A DNA stretch of 64,000 bases. It comes from Cycas panzhihuaensis. Its lineage: Eukaryota; Cycadophyta. Shown here piece after piece: positions 44,925-56,972 of this stretch. Position 1 is the first letter of the stretch, and each line of letters starts with the position of its first letter. The notes beneath the pieces were generated by a model. The model had not been told where the DNA came from, did not search any database, and saw nothing but the letters and a program-made list of their open reading frames with translations. The stretch lies in assembly GCA_023213395.1 (NCBI GenBank), contig CM041465.1:12958001-13022000 (forward strand), given 5' to 3'. A program made the translations under genes and the position numbers.

Positions 44925-46905
44925 GGTAGATAACCACGAGAACATATGTATGGCCATGTTGAGTTTCGTAGAGATGATGTCTCATGGGGACAAATAGATT
45001 TTAACACGATGTGGCCTGTTAAAGGCCACATAGACCCCACAGTATATGTCAGGCCACCATCTCCTAGTCAATATAGTTTTACATTGGGATAGGAGGAGAC
45101 ATGTATTCCATCTTCCCTAGGTAGGGGATGTGATAGTGACACCGGGGAACATACAGAGGATCCTGGGAGTGCCAGTGATAGGACAACTAGCATCACTGGG
45201 GGTGCTGCCTAATAATGAGGCAGCACATTAGGAGGCTACTATATTCTTTACTATACATGATAGATGGGAGAGGAGGGGGATACCTCTACAGACGATGGTT
45301 ATGTCCAGAGTTCCTCGTATAAGAAAGTTGATTACCCTATGCATTTTGTTCTAGATATCCCAGAAACAGAATTATAGAGATATACTTGGCAAGTGGATGG
45401 ATGTGCTACAGAGATACGAGGCTAGAGAGAGGTTGGATTAGGGCGAGGTGGACTTTCATATAACATAGTCACATAGTTAGATGCTATTAGGGTGATGGGG
45501 TGAGGTGGACTTTCATATAACACCCTATTGCAGTGTTGGTTTTTTGACCACTTCAGAGTGATGGTGCCAGCGAGAGGACCACACCCCATTTCAGAGTGGG
45601 ATCCCATGGTCCACAGGTGGTAGACTCGGTTTAGAGGGACCAAGGATCAAGCCCACATATGTCAGTCAATGGAGGCTACATCACTGGACCTCCTCACCAT
45701 GGCAGATTATATTCCTGATCTATATGAATGGGTGAGGTAGAGCAGTAATGGCGAGGTAGGCAGAGTGGGAGTCGCCCCTAGAGATGATGATGATGGAGGT
45801 GATGGTGGTAATGGGGATGGCTCGTTTGGAGCTGCAGGAGGAGAGGCAGGACCGTCTAGAGCCACGGGAGTAGAGGCTGGCCCATCCAGAGCTCCATAGG
45901 AGGCTAGAGGCCCATCTAGGACTAGAGAGGGTGTTAGGGGCCCACAGACACGAGCCTGTTGACTGAGGATAGTAGGGAGGTCCAAGGCAACAGTAACACC
46001 CCTAGAGAGTGGTGGAGATGCCCTAGTAGCCAAGGCAGTTGTTGAGGTGATACTAGAGGAGTAAGGGGTACTAGGAGCTAGTGGAGCACATGGGGAGGAG
46101 GCGATCATTAGAGTCGAGGAGCCGGTAGCCCTAACAGGTGAGATACTACCTTTTCCTATCGTCTTTTAATTGCCAAATGCTTAGTTCTTAGTTTTGGTTT
46201 AATATGTATGATTACATGTACTAGTACATGGCATGTTGGACTATGTAGGAGTAGTTGAGATCCAAAGGTTGGTAGAGTTTATAGTCTGAGAGATGTTCCC
46301 CTGGGCCTATGCAGAGAGGTAGCCTCCCATCTAGGCAGGAGAGGAGCTTAGATCAGTAGGATCCCATACAGCAACATTTGCCCCATTAGTTAGGGTGAGG
46401 GATGTATGGATCACAGAGTCCTAGGAACACGAGGCATGCGTGGGATGACTCTAGGGCAAGCTGGATGAGACCCAGATTAAGAGGGATGCTCTACGAGGTT
46501 GGGTACAGGGAGGTGTAGGTGGAGACATGGAGAGCCAGATTAGGATGGCAGTACTAAAGGAGCATCTCTGAGGGATGGAGGAAAGGTTCTAAAGTATGGA
46601 GTAGAGACTCTAGGGTGTAGAGAGCAAGAGAGATCGTATCCAGGCGTGATATGATCAGTTGGTGGACCAGGTGGCTTCGAGGTCATCATAGAGTAGGATG
46701 CATACTCACACAACGATGATGACCCCAAGGAGGCCACGAGATGAGGGGAGCGAGGCAAGGAGCTCCTAGAGACTGAGGAGGAGTTTGGGAGGTATGTGGT
46801 CCCCAAGAGAGGGATCACATAGTCCAGGAGACGATACCCTAGGAGTGGGGTAGTAGTAGTAGGATATAGTAGTTTTGATTTGACAAGGGGAAATCACGGA
46901 CCTCT
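44925..46905 (+). pseudogene. Antisense ORF of element C: PMD-like domain, acidic linker, coiled coil
   Basis: Opposite to pol. A likely beginning is MVDNHENICMAMLSFVEMM (from 44923). The PMD-like core follows near 45.09-45.30 kb: HVFHLP, VGDVIVTPGNIQRILGV and TIHDRWERRGIPLQTMVMS. A Gly/Ala/Glu-rich linker is at about 45.75-46.1 kb. A heptad-rich tail (LRAKLDETQIKRDAL, MEERF, VESKRDRIQ) runs at 46.45-46.70 kb. The same domain order is seen in B, on the opposite chromosomal strand, so it is a conserved element module. Several TAG and TGA stops interrupt it. Confidence 0.75.
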
Positions 46906-47592
46906 AGGGAGTCACCATATGTTGCCACATGATTGTACTCCTCCCTGCAAGGATTCTAGCTTCCCATAGATGATGTGCTATACCATTTGTATGATATGAC
47001 ACATGATAATTATTTTATGTATATAGATAGGGCCATTGATACCCCATTTGATGTATGGTGATGTATACATGATACATGATGGATGATTTGAATTTATGTT
47101 TTCATATTTATGTATGTATGTGTATGAGGGTGCACAGATGTACAGAGAGGGATATGTTATGATGTCTTTGATTGATTATTATATGATTTGTGCTATGGTA
47201 TTTGTTTGATTTACTCACACTTCCTTTCATGCAGGGCCATATTCCTAGCAGAGATACACACAATCACTATGAGAGGCGGTAATAGACATATGTGAGGCTA
47301 GGAGACAGGTTGGCACACATGTCCACGTGGGAGCATAGCAGAATATGCAAAGGAAATTATAATAATGAGGGAGTGACGACACTCCAACATGTCATCCTAG
47401 TTGGGGAATGTATCCAAATAGGAGGACAAGGCCCCCAGAGGAAGGGGGACGAGGGGTTCCATGGGAGGAACCCAAAAAGAACAGGAAGACCACCCTAAGC
47501 CACCATCCTGCCTATGGCTAGGAGGAATGGAGACACGCTTAGGATGGTAGTTTAGGCTCATTTCAGAGCATGAAAATAAAGGAATGGAATAG
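46906..47592. other. Spacer between integrase and antisense ORF of element C
   Basis: Contains short ATGTATG and GATG repeats near 47.02-47.13 kb, at the position where A and B carry AT/GATA microsatellites. The remainder has decayed post-integrase sequence resembling B. Confidence 0.45.
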
Positions 47593-48960
47593 TCATGCAT
47601 AGAATTTCTTAAGGAATTTCCTGTTAATGACTTTCTCGAATTCAAGGCCTTCCAAGATGGTGATCCTATAAGTGTCATTATCAATACTTTCGAGAACGAT
47701 AAAGGGGCCCATAAATTTGGGTCTAAATTTGGTCAAGCAGTCATGGAGATATTCTAGTTTGAGGAATTGGTCCCTAAGATACAAATGATAAGAATGGAGA
47801 TGCATATCACAGGTCCTTTGTGAACGAGCCTTAAATACGAGGTTCGCCTAGTAAGCAGCTAAGCGTGTCTCCTCCAAGGCTTTAAGGTCTAAGAGGCGAG
47901 CTTGACGGATAGACTTATCATTGATAAGACCTCGAAGAGAAACTCATAGAGAAGGGATCTCCACTTCCAATGGGAGAACCACCTTGGTCCCGTAGACTAG
48001 GGAGAATGAAGTCATTCCCATAGCCGTGTGGATAGAGGTGCGATATGCCCATAGGGTGGAAGGGAGTTGGAGGTGCTAATCTCTTTGAGATTGGGCAACA
48101 GTTTTCTTTAGGATATTGATAAGAGTTTTATTGAATGATTCAACCTGGCCATTAGCCTTGGGATAGTATGGAGAGGAAGTTTTGTGAGAAATGTGGAAAT
48201 TTTCGCAAAGCTCACCCATCTCCTTATTGCAAAAGGAAGTTCTATTATCTATGATCAGGACTTCAGGAACCCTAAAGCAGAAAATGATATGCTGGTAGAC
48301 GAAAGTAGCTATCATCTTACTAGGGGTGATAGTCAAAGGAATGGCTTCCACCCATTTAGTAAAGTATTTTATTGTAGTCAAGATAAATTTGTGCTACAAC
48401 GAGGAGGATGGAGTTATGGATCTAATGAGGTCCAACCCCCATTGGAAGAAGGGCCATGGAGATATGATGGGATGGAGTGCCTCGGAAGGTAAGTGAGTGA
48501 TGTTGGCATGCTCCTAGCATCACCGACATCTCAACACAAGAGCATGGGAGTCCTTGAAGAGGGATGGCCAATAATATCCCACACAGAGGATCCTTTAGGC
48601 CATGGATTGGTCCCCAAAGTGGCCCCCACAAATGCCATGGTGGCATTCATGGAGTATTTGGTCCATTTTATCAGGAGCGATGCAGTAAAGAAGGATCCCA
48701 TTGAAGGATCTCTTGTATAATACCTCACCCATAAGAAAGTATTATCTAGTAATCGCCCAGATACGAGACCTAACTTTACTGCTAGTATCAGGGTAATATT
48801 ACTATTGAGTGAGATATTGCACAATGTCCCCATACCACTCGCTATCAGCAAGCAGATGGAGAGGAGAGTCCTAAATGGCCAAGATAGGCTCATCAAGAAG
48901 AGAATCATCAACAGGGAGGTCCAAAGGGTTTGGAATAAGAGTGTCAACAAGCTGCTCAGC
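47593..48960 (-). pseudogene. Integrase of element C
   Basis: The zinc-binding part has HECHHGICGGHFGDQSMA and CVGYYWPSLFKDSHA, with the final Cys pair near 48.52 kb partly lost. The core frame 48381-48076 is open: YFTKWVEAIPL, VLIIDNRTSFCNKEMGEL, NGQVESFNKTLINILKK. The second Asp and the Glu are therefore intact, and GLDLIRS upstream gives the first Asp. The C-terminal module (LKLEYLHDC, KFRPKFMGPFIVLES) ends EFEKVINRKFLKKFYA at the stop at 47593. This is the least damaged integrase in the window. Confidence 0.88.
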
Positions 48961-50480
48961 CACTGCCATTCCTTTCTTTGATTTCCTATTAACAATGTGA
49001 AGGTCAAACTCCTAAAGGAGGATGGCCTCCTTGCCAGTCCTACTTGTCAGGTCAGGTCAGGTAAGTAAACAATACAGGGGATTGGATTGAATGATCACCT
49101 GAGTAGTGTTTCCAAGTAAATAATGCCTAAACTTCTTGGTTGCATATACTAAGGAGAGGCATTCTTTCTCTGTGGGGAAGTAGTTGAGTTCAATAGCTAT
49201 GAGGGTGTGATTGATGAAGTAAATAGCCCTCTCAGCTCCTAAATTGTCCTCCTGGGCCAACATGGCACCCAGAGATTCATCAGTTGCTGAGGTATACAAG
49301 ATGAGAGGCCTATCAAAAAGGGGTGGCACCAATGTAGGGGTGGAAGTAAGATCTTCCTTAAGTTCTTCAAAAGCTTGCTAGGCTTTAGAAGACCAAATAA
49401 ATAGTGCCCCCTTCTTTAATAGGTTAGTAAGCAGTTTGGCGTTTATGAAAAAGTTCGCCAAAAAATACCTGTGGAAGCCAAGCCTACCTAAAAATGACTT
49501 AATCTATCATTGCATTTTAGGATGTGGCATGTCAAGGATGGCCTTGGCTTTATCAAGGTCGATTTAGATTCCTTGTTTGGATACAAGGAAACCAAGGAGT
49601 TTGCCAGTGGACATGGTAAACATACATTCAAGAGGATTAAGGCTTACATGGTATTTGCAGTATCATGCAAAGATGGCCCGCAAATCAGCAGGGTGATAGG
49701 CTCTAATGCATGAGAAACCCATCATGTAATCCATGAAGACCTCCAAGGATTTATTGATGAGATCATGGAAAACAATTTGCATCGCCCTTTGATAAGTGGC
49801 GCCTGCATTCTTAAGTCTGAAAGGCATCGCCTTATAGGTAAAAGTACCCCACGGAGTGGTAAATGCCATCTTGTGATGGTCTTTAGGAGGTATTTGAATT
49901 TGGTTATAGTTGGAGAAGCCATCCGTTAAGGACATAACTTTGAATCCAGTAATTCAATTGATGATCTGGTCGATAAGAGGGAGCGGGAAATTATCCTTAG
50001 GACATGCGCTGTTAATATCATAGAAATCAACACATATTCAAATTGTCCTATTCTTTTTAGCAACGAGGATAATGTTATATACCTATTCATGGTAGTTAAT
50101 GGAAGTGATCAATCCTGCATCGAGGATTTTCTCAACTTCCATTTTAACAGCAGCTGAGAGCTTAGGATGAAGAGGACATTATTTCTGATGCACGGGGTGA
50201 GCGCCAGGAAGGGTAGTAAGGTTGTGGGTCATGATTGAAGGATTGATTCCCTTCATATCAGAGTAGTCCCATGCAAAAACATCCTGAAACTCCTAGAAAA
50301 GAAGGGTATACTCCTTTACTTCATTAGGAATGCATTCCACCCCTACCTTAATGACTTTACTGAGGGCGAGGACTATGTCCTGGGTTGCACCCATGCACAT
50401 GGCATTCCCCTCCTCGAAGTGGAGGGGGGCTCGGTCAATAGGAAGAGATGGAATAGGGGGTGGAGTTGGGTCATCAAGAG
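48961..50480 (-). pseudogene. Reverse transcriptase and RNase H of element C
   Basis: Pre-RT: FEEGNAMCMGATQDIVLA, AWDYSDMKGINPS. RT: CVDFYDINSACPKDNFPLP, then an open 90-codon stretch (49935-49663) with MSLTDGFSNYNQIQIPP and LKNAGATYQRAM, ending VFMDYMMGFS. The polymerase box has Tyr in place of the second catalytic Asp (FMDY; B has FMDD), so this RT would be inactive. The gypsy RNase H is open at 49332-49057 (LILYTSATDESLGAMLAQ, TEKECLSLVYATKKF). Confidence 0.88.
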
Positions 50481-51750
50481 AGGACCCAATAGCTAAGATC
50501 TTCTAATAACCAAGTCTATGGTGACCAAAAGGAAGGTTGGGCACAAAGCACACTAAGTGCTCAAGAAGAGCTTCCTCATTCTCAAAGTAGTCCATCCCAT
50601 AGATGATCACACCTTGAAAAGATGAAGGGTAAGAGGAAGTAGAGACAGTGGGACTATGGTGGTTTTCATACCACTTGATGTTCCCAATAGACTCATTGGA
50701 AGAGCCTAAAGGAGGTCCCTCATAAGGGACAAGAGGAGGCCCCCCAACTTCATTGCCTATGTGCAGTAATGAAAGGGGAGACTCGGGGAGCTCCTGATTG
50801 GCAAGGGCAATGACATAAAATACGAGGGGAGAACTAGTTTCCCCTACTGTAGGGGTTCTAGAGTAGGATCTAGAATGAAAGAGGTGCCCCCTACTCATGT
50901 CTAGAAGGGAGATAGGATGAGGGAGATCCTCATCCTTGCCATCAGACTCATCGTCATTAAGGATGGCAAGGTACCTGTAACTTTCGACACTAATAGGGGT
51001 GAACCGTGTAAGGTTGGAAGAAGAGGATGAGGGGTCTTATTCTGAATGGGATGAGTTAGGGATTTCAATAGAACAAGCAAAGGCATGGGCAGAAAGGCCT
51101 TTGTCACCTTTCGTTTAGCCATGAGACGCTTGACGGGATTGACGTGGTTATTTAATAGGAGGAAGCTCCCAAGAGACGACTCTCATTTGCCCTTCATGGA
51201 TGAATTTGAGTTGCCTCTAGTGGGATGAGCACACGACCCTCATCTGATCGATCTATGGACATCCCAATAGCATATTGTAGTTGACATCAATGTTGAGGAC
51301 TGCAATATCAGTGAGGATAGTCTTATCATCGAGAGTAAGCAGGATAGACACCGATCCCAGGGCTATCTTTTCACTACTGTCATAGCCTTGGCACCACTAG
51401 GGAACCAGTTCCAAAGTAGAAATACCAAGCTCTTACATAACACACAAGGGCATGGCATTAATGGAAGAACCATTATCGATAACAGTTCTTCTTAAAGTGC
51501 AATCTGGAGTATCAATGGTAATAGTGAAAGGGAAGTGCCATTGGCGCTCCCTTTCGCTAGCAGGGGGAAGATCCTTAGGATCAAAGGAAATGACAGGTTC
51601 ACAGCTCAAGGTGACTCCCAAGGCATGAACTGGCGCATCACCCAATCCTAATACTTCTAAGAGCAATGTGCACTGCTCAGGGCAACTCCTCAAGATGTCC
51701 ATAATGGACATCCTGGCAGCCATAATATGGAGCTCATCAACGACCGAAAA
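50481..51750 (-). pseudogene. Protease and linker of element C
   Basis: An open 96-codon frame (51723-51433) reads MSIMDILRSCPEQCTLLLEV and then CTLRRTVIDNGSSINAMPL; DNGSS is at 51477-51463 with the active Asp present. After a TAG the flap and second half continue (ILTDIAVLNIDVNYNMLLG). The acidic Ser/Pro linker leads to RT, with an open 131-codon part (50898-50503). Confidence 0.85.
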
Positions 51751-51989
51751 AAGGCTTCCCCTTCATAGTAGGTTGGGGAAGGGCTCTTTAGAAGTCATAG
51801 CAAATGGGTCATATAGGAATGGTCTTGGGGAGTGTGGGGGCTTCCAGAAGAGAAGTTTCTAAAACAGCATCAAGGTGTGGAGTGGATGAAGAGGTGCCAA
51901 CGGCCTCTTTAATGGATTGAGACTAGGTTAAGACATACAACGAGGTGGTCCCAAGCAATTGAATAACCTTCTTTCCCTTATTCCGGGAT

Positions 51990-53850
51990 CACGAAGGAAA
52001 AGGTGTGCATCAATGAGGAGAATCCAAGGAAGAGGATAAATTCCTAGAACCCTTCCCTTTGGCTTGAGAAGAGTGAGGATTATGAGACCTCCCTCAGTTC
52101 TGGTTATTCTTCTATTGAGGGTTACGATTGCATTCCCTATGTTTGGGGAAGGGATCTCTATGGACTAGTTGGTCTAAATTAGGCCTTGAGGCCCATTTGG
52201 GAGAGGAGTCACGTTGTAGGGCATCCCTAGGATGTTGAACCTAGTAATGCAAATCATCATGGAAGTATTCTCCATGGATGGAGCACCACTTCTTCTTAAG
52301 GGAAGGATCAAATTTCCTCACTTGAGAGGACTAGGTGTTACCACCCCTGGAAGGAGCAGCTTGCGAAGCCTGGTGAACAAGTTTGTTAGATGTGGGTGAC
52401 AAAGGAGCTTGAAGCTTAAGTTCCTCCATCGTACATTCAAATAAACGTATAGCTGAAGTAAGGGGGTCTAGAGTCTTCTTGGTGGAATGGGAAGAAGACT
52501 TAGAGGGTTGTTGAGATTTAGTTTCTTTTGGTGGTGGCGGTGCCTCATGTTGTTGTGAGGACTTAAGAGGCTTCTTGATTCCAGCCTAGATCTCAATGGC
52601 CTCGAGTGCTAAGCACTTCACTATAGTAGAGTCACATGTAGTTGCCCCCATCTTAAGAACTTCTACATGGACTTCTGGACGAAGGGTATTAATGAAAATG
52701 TCCCTCTTCAACTCCTCAGGCAAAGTATCCTTAGTGGAGTGAAGAAGGTCATGGGAGAACTGCACAAAGTCATGATTCATCTCATTGTGACCTTGTTTGA
52801 GTGACAAAATAGATTTCATTCCGCTCTTAAATGGACAAGCCACATTAAAGTAGTTGACGAACTCGTCCACGAGATGCTGGAATGAATAGATGGAATGAGC
52901 GGGTAGGCGATAAACCCACTTGAGGGCATTGCCTTGAAGGGATCATAGAAATAATTTCATAAGGATGTGATCGTAGGCCTAGTAGTCTATGCATTCCATA
53001 GAGAAACTACGAACATGCTCTGTTGGATCCTGTGATGAAGCCCCATCGAATTTGAGAACTTCAGGGGGATGAGGTAGTAAGTTGGTCCTTAGCACCTCGA
53101 TAGATAAGGGTGTTGATCTATAATCCATAAAGGGACACACCCTTGTCTAGATCATAAGATTGACAAGAGATGAGGAAGGTAATGAGCAAGGAGAAGATAG
53201 GGGTAGGGGATCCATCCCTCCTTGAGGAAATGCCCCTTGTTGGAAAGGGGCTTGAGGGAAGGCACCTTGAAAAGGAGTTGGGCCTCCTTGCGAAGACGCA
53301 ATATAAGGTGCTATGCAAGATCGTGGAAACGAGGGGTGGGGGACCGAATTCTGCCCATATGGGCTGCCCATGGGTGGCGCGACCCCGTATGGGTGTAAAG
53401 GGTCCATCCTATAAATAGGAAGGCAGTTCCCTTTACTGTGCTCCCATGACTGAGATGTATAGCCTGGAGGTATGTAAAGGGAAGGCCCACTAGATTGAGT
53501 TTGAGAGTCTCCTCGTAAGAGTCACTACCTTGCGGGTAGAACTTAAAAGAGGATGGGATCTCCACTGCGTGAGTGGAGGGATGGGAATCATGTAGGTGTT
53601 GTTGATCACCTGGATAATAGATAGGGTTGTCACCCTCTTGGGTGGACCCCAGTAAAGAGGTAGGAAACTCATGGGCTCTGGAGGTGAAGGTATGGTATTC
53701 CCAATCTGAAGGATACCCCTCCATGGTCGAATCAAAATCTGACGACAGAAGGGAGTCATATGCAGGATCTTCTAACAATGAGGGAAGACCTCATAGGCAA
53801 CGTGAGAAACATCGCATACAAGACCTACCAACATGTTAGAAGAGAAAGAG
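51990..53850 (-). pseudogene. gag of element C
   Basis: An N-terminal open stretch (53778-53311) reads STMEGYPSDWEYHTF and TSLLGSTQEGDNPIYYPG, with matches in D (STMEGYPSKW type). A Gln/Pro/Gly-rich middle follows (53407-53147). The retrotransposon gag core has PEVLKFDGASSQDPTEHVR, ALKWVYRLP, and an open 94-codon part 52870-52586 (FVNYFNVACPFKSGMKS, SLKQGHNEMNHDF). A zinc-knuckle-like KKKWCSIHGEYFHDD lies near 52.28 kb. Stops are mainly TAG. The original start codon is uncertain. Confidence 0.85.
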
Positions 53851-53958
53851 AAATGAAAGTAGTGTAGGTGTTGGGGACTGCAAAATGAAACCAAAGGAGA
53901 ACTACCAAGAGGTAGCAGCACCAACATGGGAGGGAATCAGACTAATTCCCAACAGGTA

Positions 53959-53978
53959 GGTGCCCAGTATGGTCGCCA
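53959..53978 (-). other. Primer-binding site of element C
   Basis: The minus strand reads TGGCGACCATACTGGGCACC, one base inside the LTR end TTCCA. Intact TGG start. Confidence 0.88.
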
Positions 53979-53979
53979 G

Positions 53980-56967
53980 TGGAATCACATCTGTGGGATG
54001 GTAACTACACTCTGTAGGGGTTAGGGTAGTCAATGACAAAATCTGGAATATAAGTATGATCCTACAAGTAGAAGAAAACACCACACAGGGTGTCTGTGTG
54101 TTAGAACGCAAGTTCAGGACCCACAAATGGCACTCGACTTCCTTGAAGTAGCTTAGCTCTTTAGTTCGGTGGGCAAGATATGAGTGAGGTATCTTGGATA
54201 GCCCTAGGAGGTGAGGTTCCCCCACCCTTGGATGGCTAGAAGGAAAACAGGGAGACCCACGGGGGGAGAAGTCCCTCATGAGCAAGGAACATGACACAAG
54301 TGCGGTAGGCACGGATGGATGATAAAAGAGTGAACAATAGTTGCAAGTAGGATACCTTGGGTCAACAAACCTAGGGCAAGCCTAAAGGAAGAGAAGGGGG
54401 GCAGTAAAAAAGGAATCTTTGCTATGATGCAAAGAAGAGAGTCACAAACCTTGGCAAGCGAAAGGAAGGTTATGTGTGTGTCGGTTGAACACGTGAAATG
54501 TAGAGGTAGTAGTAGCAAAAGTGATATTGTGTATACTCTCAAAGAAAGAAAAGATACAAACTACACACACTCTCTCTCTTTTCTTTTTACAAATGAAATC
54601 TTAAGGAGAAGAAATGTTTCACACACACACAAGTATATATGCTAATATAATGATGTACCACTAAGGGGATATTTATGATTCAGTGAGAAGAGAAAAAGGG
54701 AGGTGTAATCCCCAAGATGCATATTTCCTAAGAAAGCGCTCATGCAATATATGAATGCAAGATGAATGCATGTAAGCAAATTGTTATCCTTCTCCTTTTA
54801 TATGGCTTGTCATGCAAGAATGTATGCTTAATGGAAACAATAAGGGGAAGAGTTAGGTAAGAAGGTATGGTGCGTACCCAAAATGTCGTGCGGTCGAAGG
54901 AGAACCTTTGCTCATGTGCCACGTATGTCTTCCCATCCTTGCTCGCTATGCAACTATCATCCAGATGGAGATGGAGTGGGGCTTCGTTACCTTCCCCTTG
55001 TAAAGAGAGAAGCTAAATGGGAAAGAAAAGAAAGCAAATGACTATACAAGAAAGCGGAAAAGTGATAAAGAAAAGGAAGAGGGTAAGGGTTCACCCAAAT
55101 AAGAGTGTTTCCTTCTCCTTACAAGTATCACCATATAACTTGCACCCAAAAAGATCTTCACCCTCCTAAGAGTAGCTGCCAAGAAGCAAAGTAGATATAT
55201 GTATAACAATATAAAACCAAGCACTAAAATATAGTGCATTATGTTAGTCAATCCACCACAAAGAACAACTCTACAAAGCGCTAGAGAAAGCACTACCACA
55301 TGCCAAGCAAAGAGGAGGTTAGCCTCGTAATGGCTAACCCTCCTACCAATGCACCTCCATGCTACCCCAAGGTGTAAGGAACAATAGATTGAAATAGCCT
55401 ATGGGCAAAATATAGAAAGAGAAATGAATGTTATAAGGATTACAGAAGTCACCTACATAGCAAGGATGCTACAGGTAGCAAATCATAACACAGGCTACGC
55501 CAAAGCCAAAAAGAGTATTAGGTATTATTTAGGGTTGAAAAAGAGGCCCAAAAAGGGGGATTTGCAGGCCTAGGATCAGTGCAACAAGTGTTACACATGC
55601 TAAAACCTAGGGCAGGCCCAGTCACAAAGACTCTTGAATGGCCCAAGGAAGGCACAGATGAAGGAGAGGAAGGAGGAGTAGGGGTTTGCCCTTGAGGAGT
55701 AGGCTTAGTGGGTACAGATCCCATCTTGCTTCCTTCTACTCACACCTTTTGAACCCTCTCCCATAACCTTCTTGGAGAAAACTAGAGGAGGTTGAGAGAT
55801 GACTAGGATACAAGAAATAGTAAACTGAAACAATGGCTCTTTCATGTAGTAAAACACAAAGAAATGATTTGTATGCTTAAAGGACTTACGTTTCCAAAGT
55901 AAACCCAAAGTAGAAGGTGGTAAAAGGTGTGGGATACCTGATAGACTGTGTGAGGAGCAGGGCTTCCCCTGTAGACAGTGAAAAGTGGCAGGTTAGAGGA
56001 GCTTATAGGGCTTCTCTGAGTTGTAGGAGGAGTGTGCTTGCTAAAGACTGAGAGAGGAGCATGGAGGCCATACCTGGGCATGGGTCTATGCTTGGAGGTA
56101 CTGATGGAGGAGCTTGCTACCATGAACCAGTGCTGCAATAGGTGAATCTCAGGATGGAGTAGTAGAAAACTCAAATATGTAGGCCTTTCTGTAGGGCGTT
56201 CCTATGAGAAGAGGAGGAGAGAGCTTCAAGAGGTGATGGAAGAGGGCAAAAATGAGGTTTTTTGGACTTTATACCTAGCCCTAGCCCTAAAAGAATGATT
56301 AGGATTAGGTTGGAGCTTTAGTGGTGACTAATCCTTGTGGCAATTCTACGAAAAATGTGAGAATTACCACATCAGATTAAAAAAATAGTGATAAATAGTT
56401 GCACCATGGTAAACTTCGCAGTACTATGGTAAACTTTGCGGTACTGCTAAGTTTGCAGCAATGTAGGGCCAGAAAGTCATAAAAAGAAAAATAGAGGTTT
56501 TGGGGGCCTTAGAAGGAGGTATCTTAGGCTTAGGAGGGGGAGGCCCTCTTGTCCAAGTGGCTGAGGATAGTCCAAATGAGCAAGTCGAGCTAAATCGGAT
56601 AGGGTATTGAGAGGTGAGGCTTCCCAAAATGCTAAAGATGTGTATAAAATATTCATGACAAAGGCATGAACGGATCACATGGGTTGGTTGTAGCTTGAGG
56701 CAATGTGAAGGTGATGCGGAGGGTTGCAGAGCACCATGGGGATGCCTGCCTCATGGAGAGGTAGGTCCCACGGGTCATCATAGGCTAGGTGCATGTGAGA
56801 TGTTCAAGCAGAAATACATAACCAATCATAAAGATGAGCCAATCAATCATGCAATCCAACCAATGCTTCAATCTACAATCTCTGAAGTAGCCAAGATAGG
56901 AGAGAGAAGAATACCTATGCTTACCTGAGTCGATCTATCCATACCCATTCCCAGTAGCTAGGAAACA
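53980..56967 (-). repeat. 5' LTR of element C
   Basis: 2.99 kb. On the minus strand it begins TGTTTCCTAGCTACTGGGAA and ends GTGATTCCA. A CTCAGGTAAG motif lies about 40 bases from its start, as in B and D. It has a 20-bp duplication at 56406-56445 absent from the other LTR. Confidence 0.93.
56406..56445. repeat. 20-bp tandem duplication private to one C LTR
   Basis: ATGGTAAACTTCGCAGTACT is followed at once by ATGGTAAACTTTGCGGTACT. The other LTR has one copy (42287-42306). The two units differ by two transitions. Confidence 0.9.
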
Positions 56968-56972
56968 CACAT
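56968..56972. repeat. Right target-site duplication of element C (CACAT)
   Basis: Perfect match to 39894-39898. Confidence 0.92.

Larger units (their letters stand above)
39899..56967 (-). mobile_element. Complete gypsy (Tat-like) element C
   Basis: A 17.07 kb element with both LTRs, PBS, PPT and perfect CACAT duplications, inserted in the 5' LTR of D. Minus-strand order: gag, protease, RT-RNase H, integrase, antisense PMD ORF, extra RNase H, PPT. It is the only element fully contained in the window apart from the copia one, and the best reference for the family. Confidence 0.95.
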
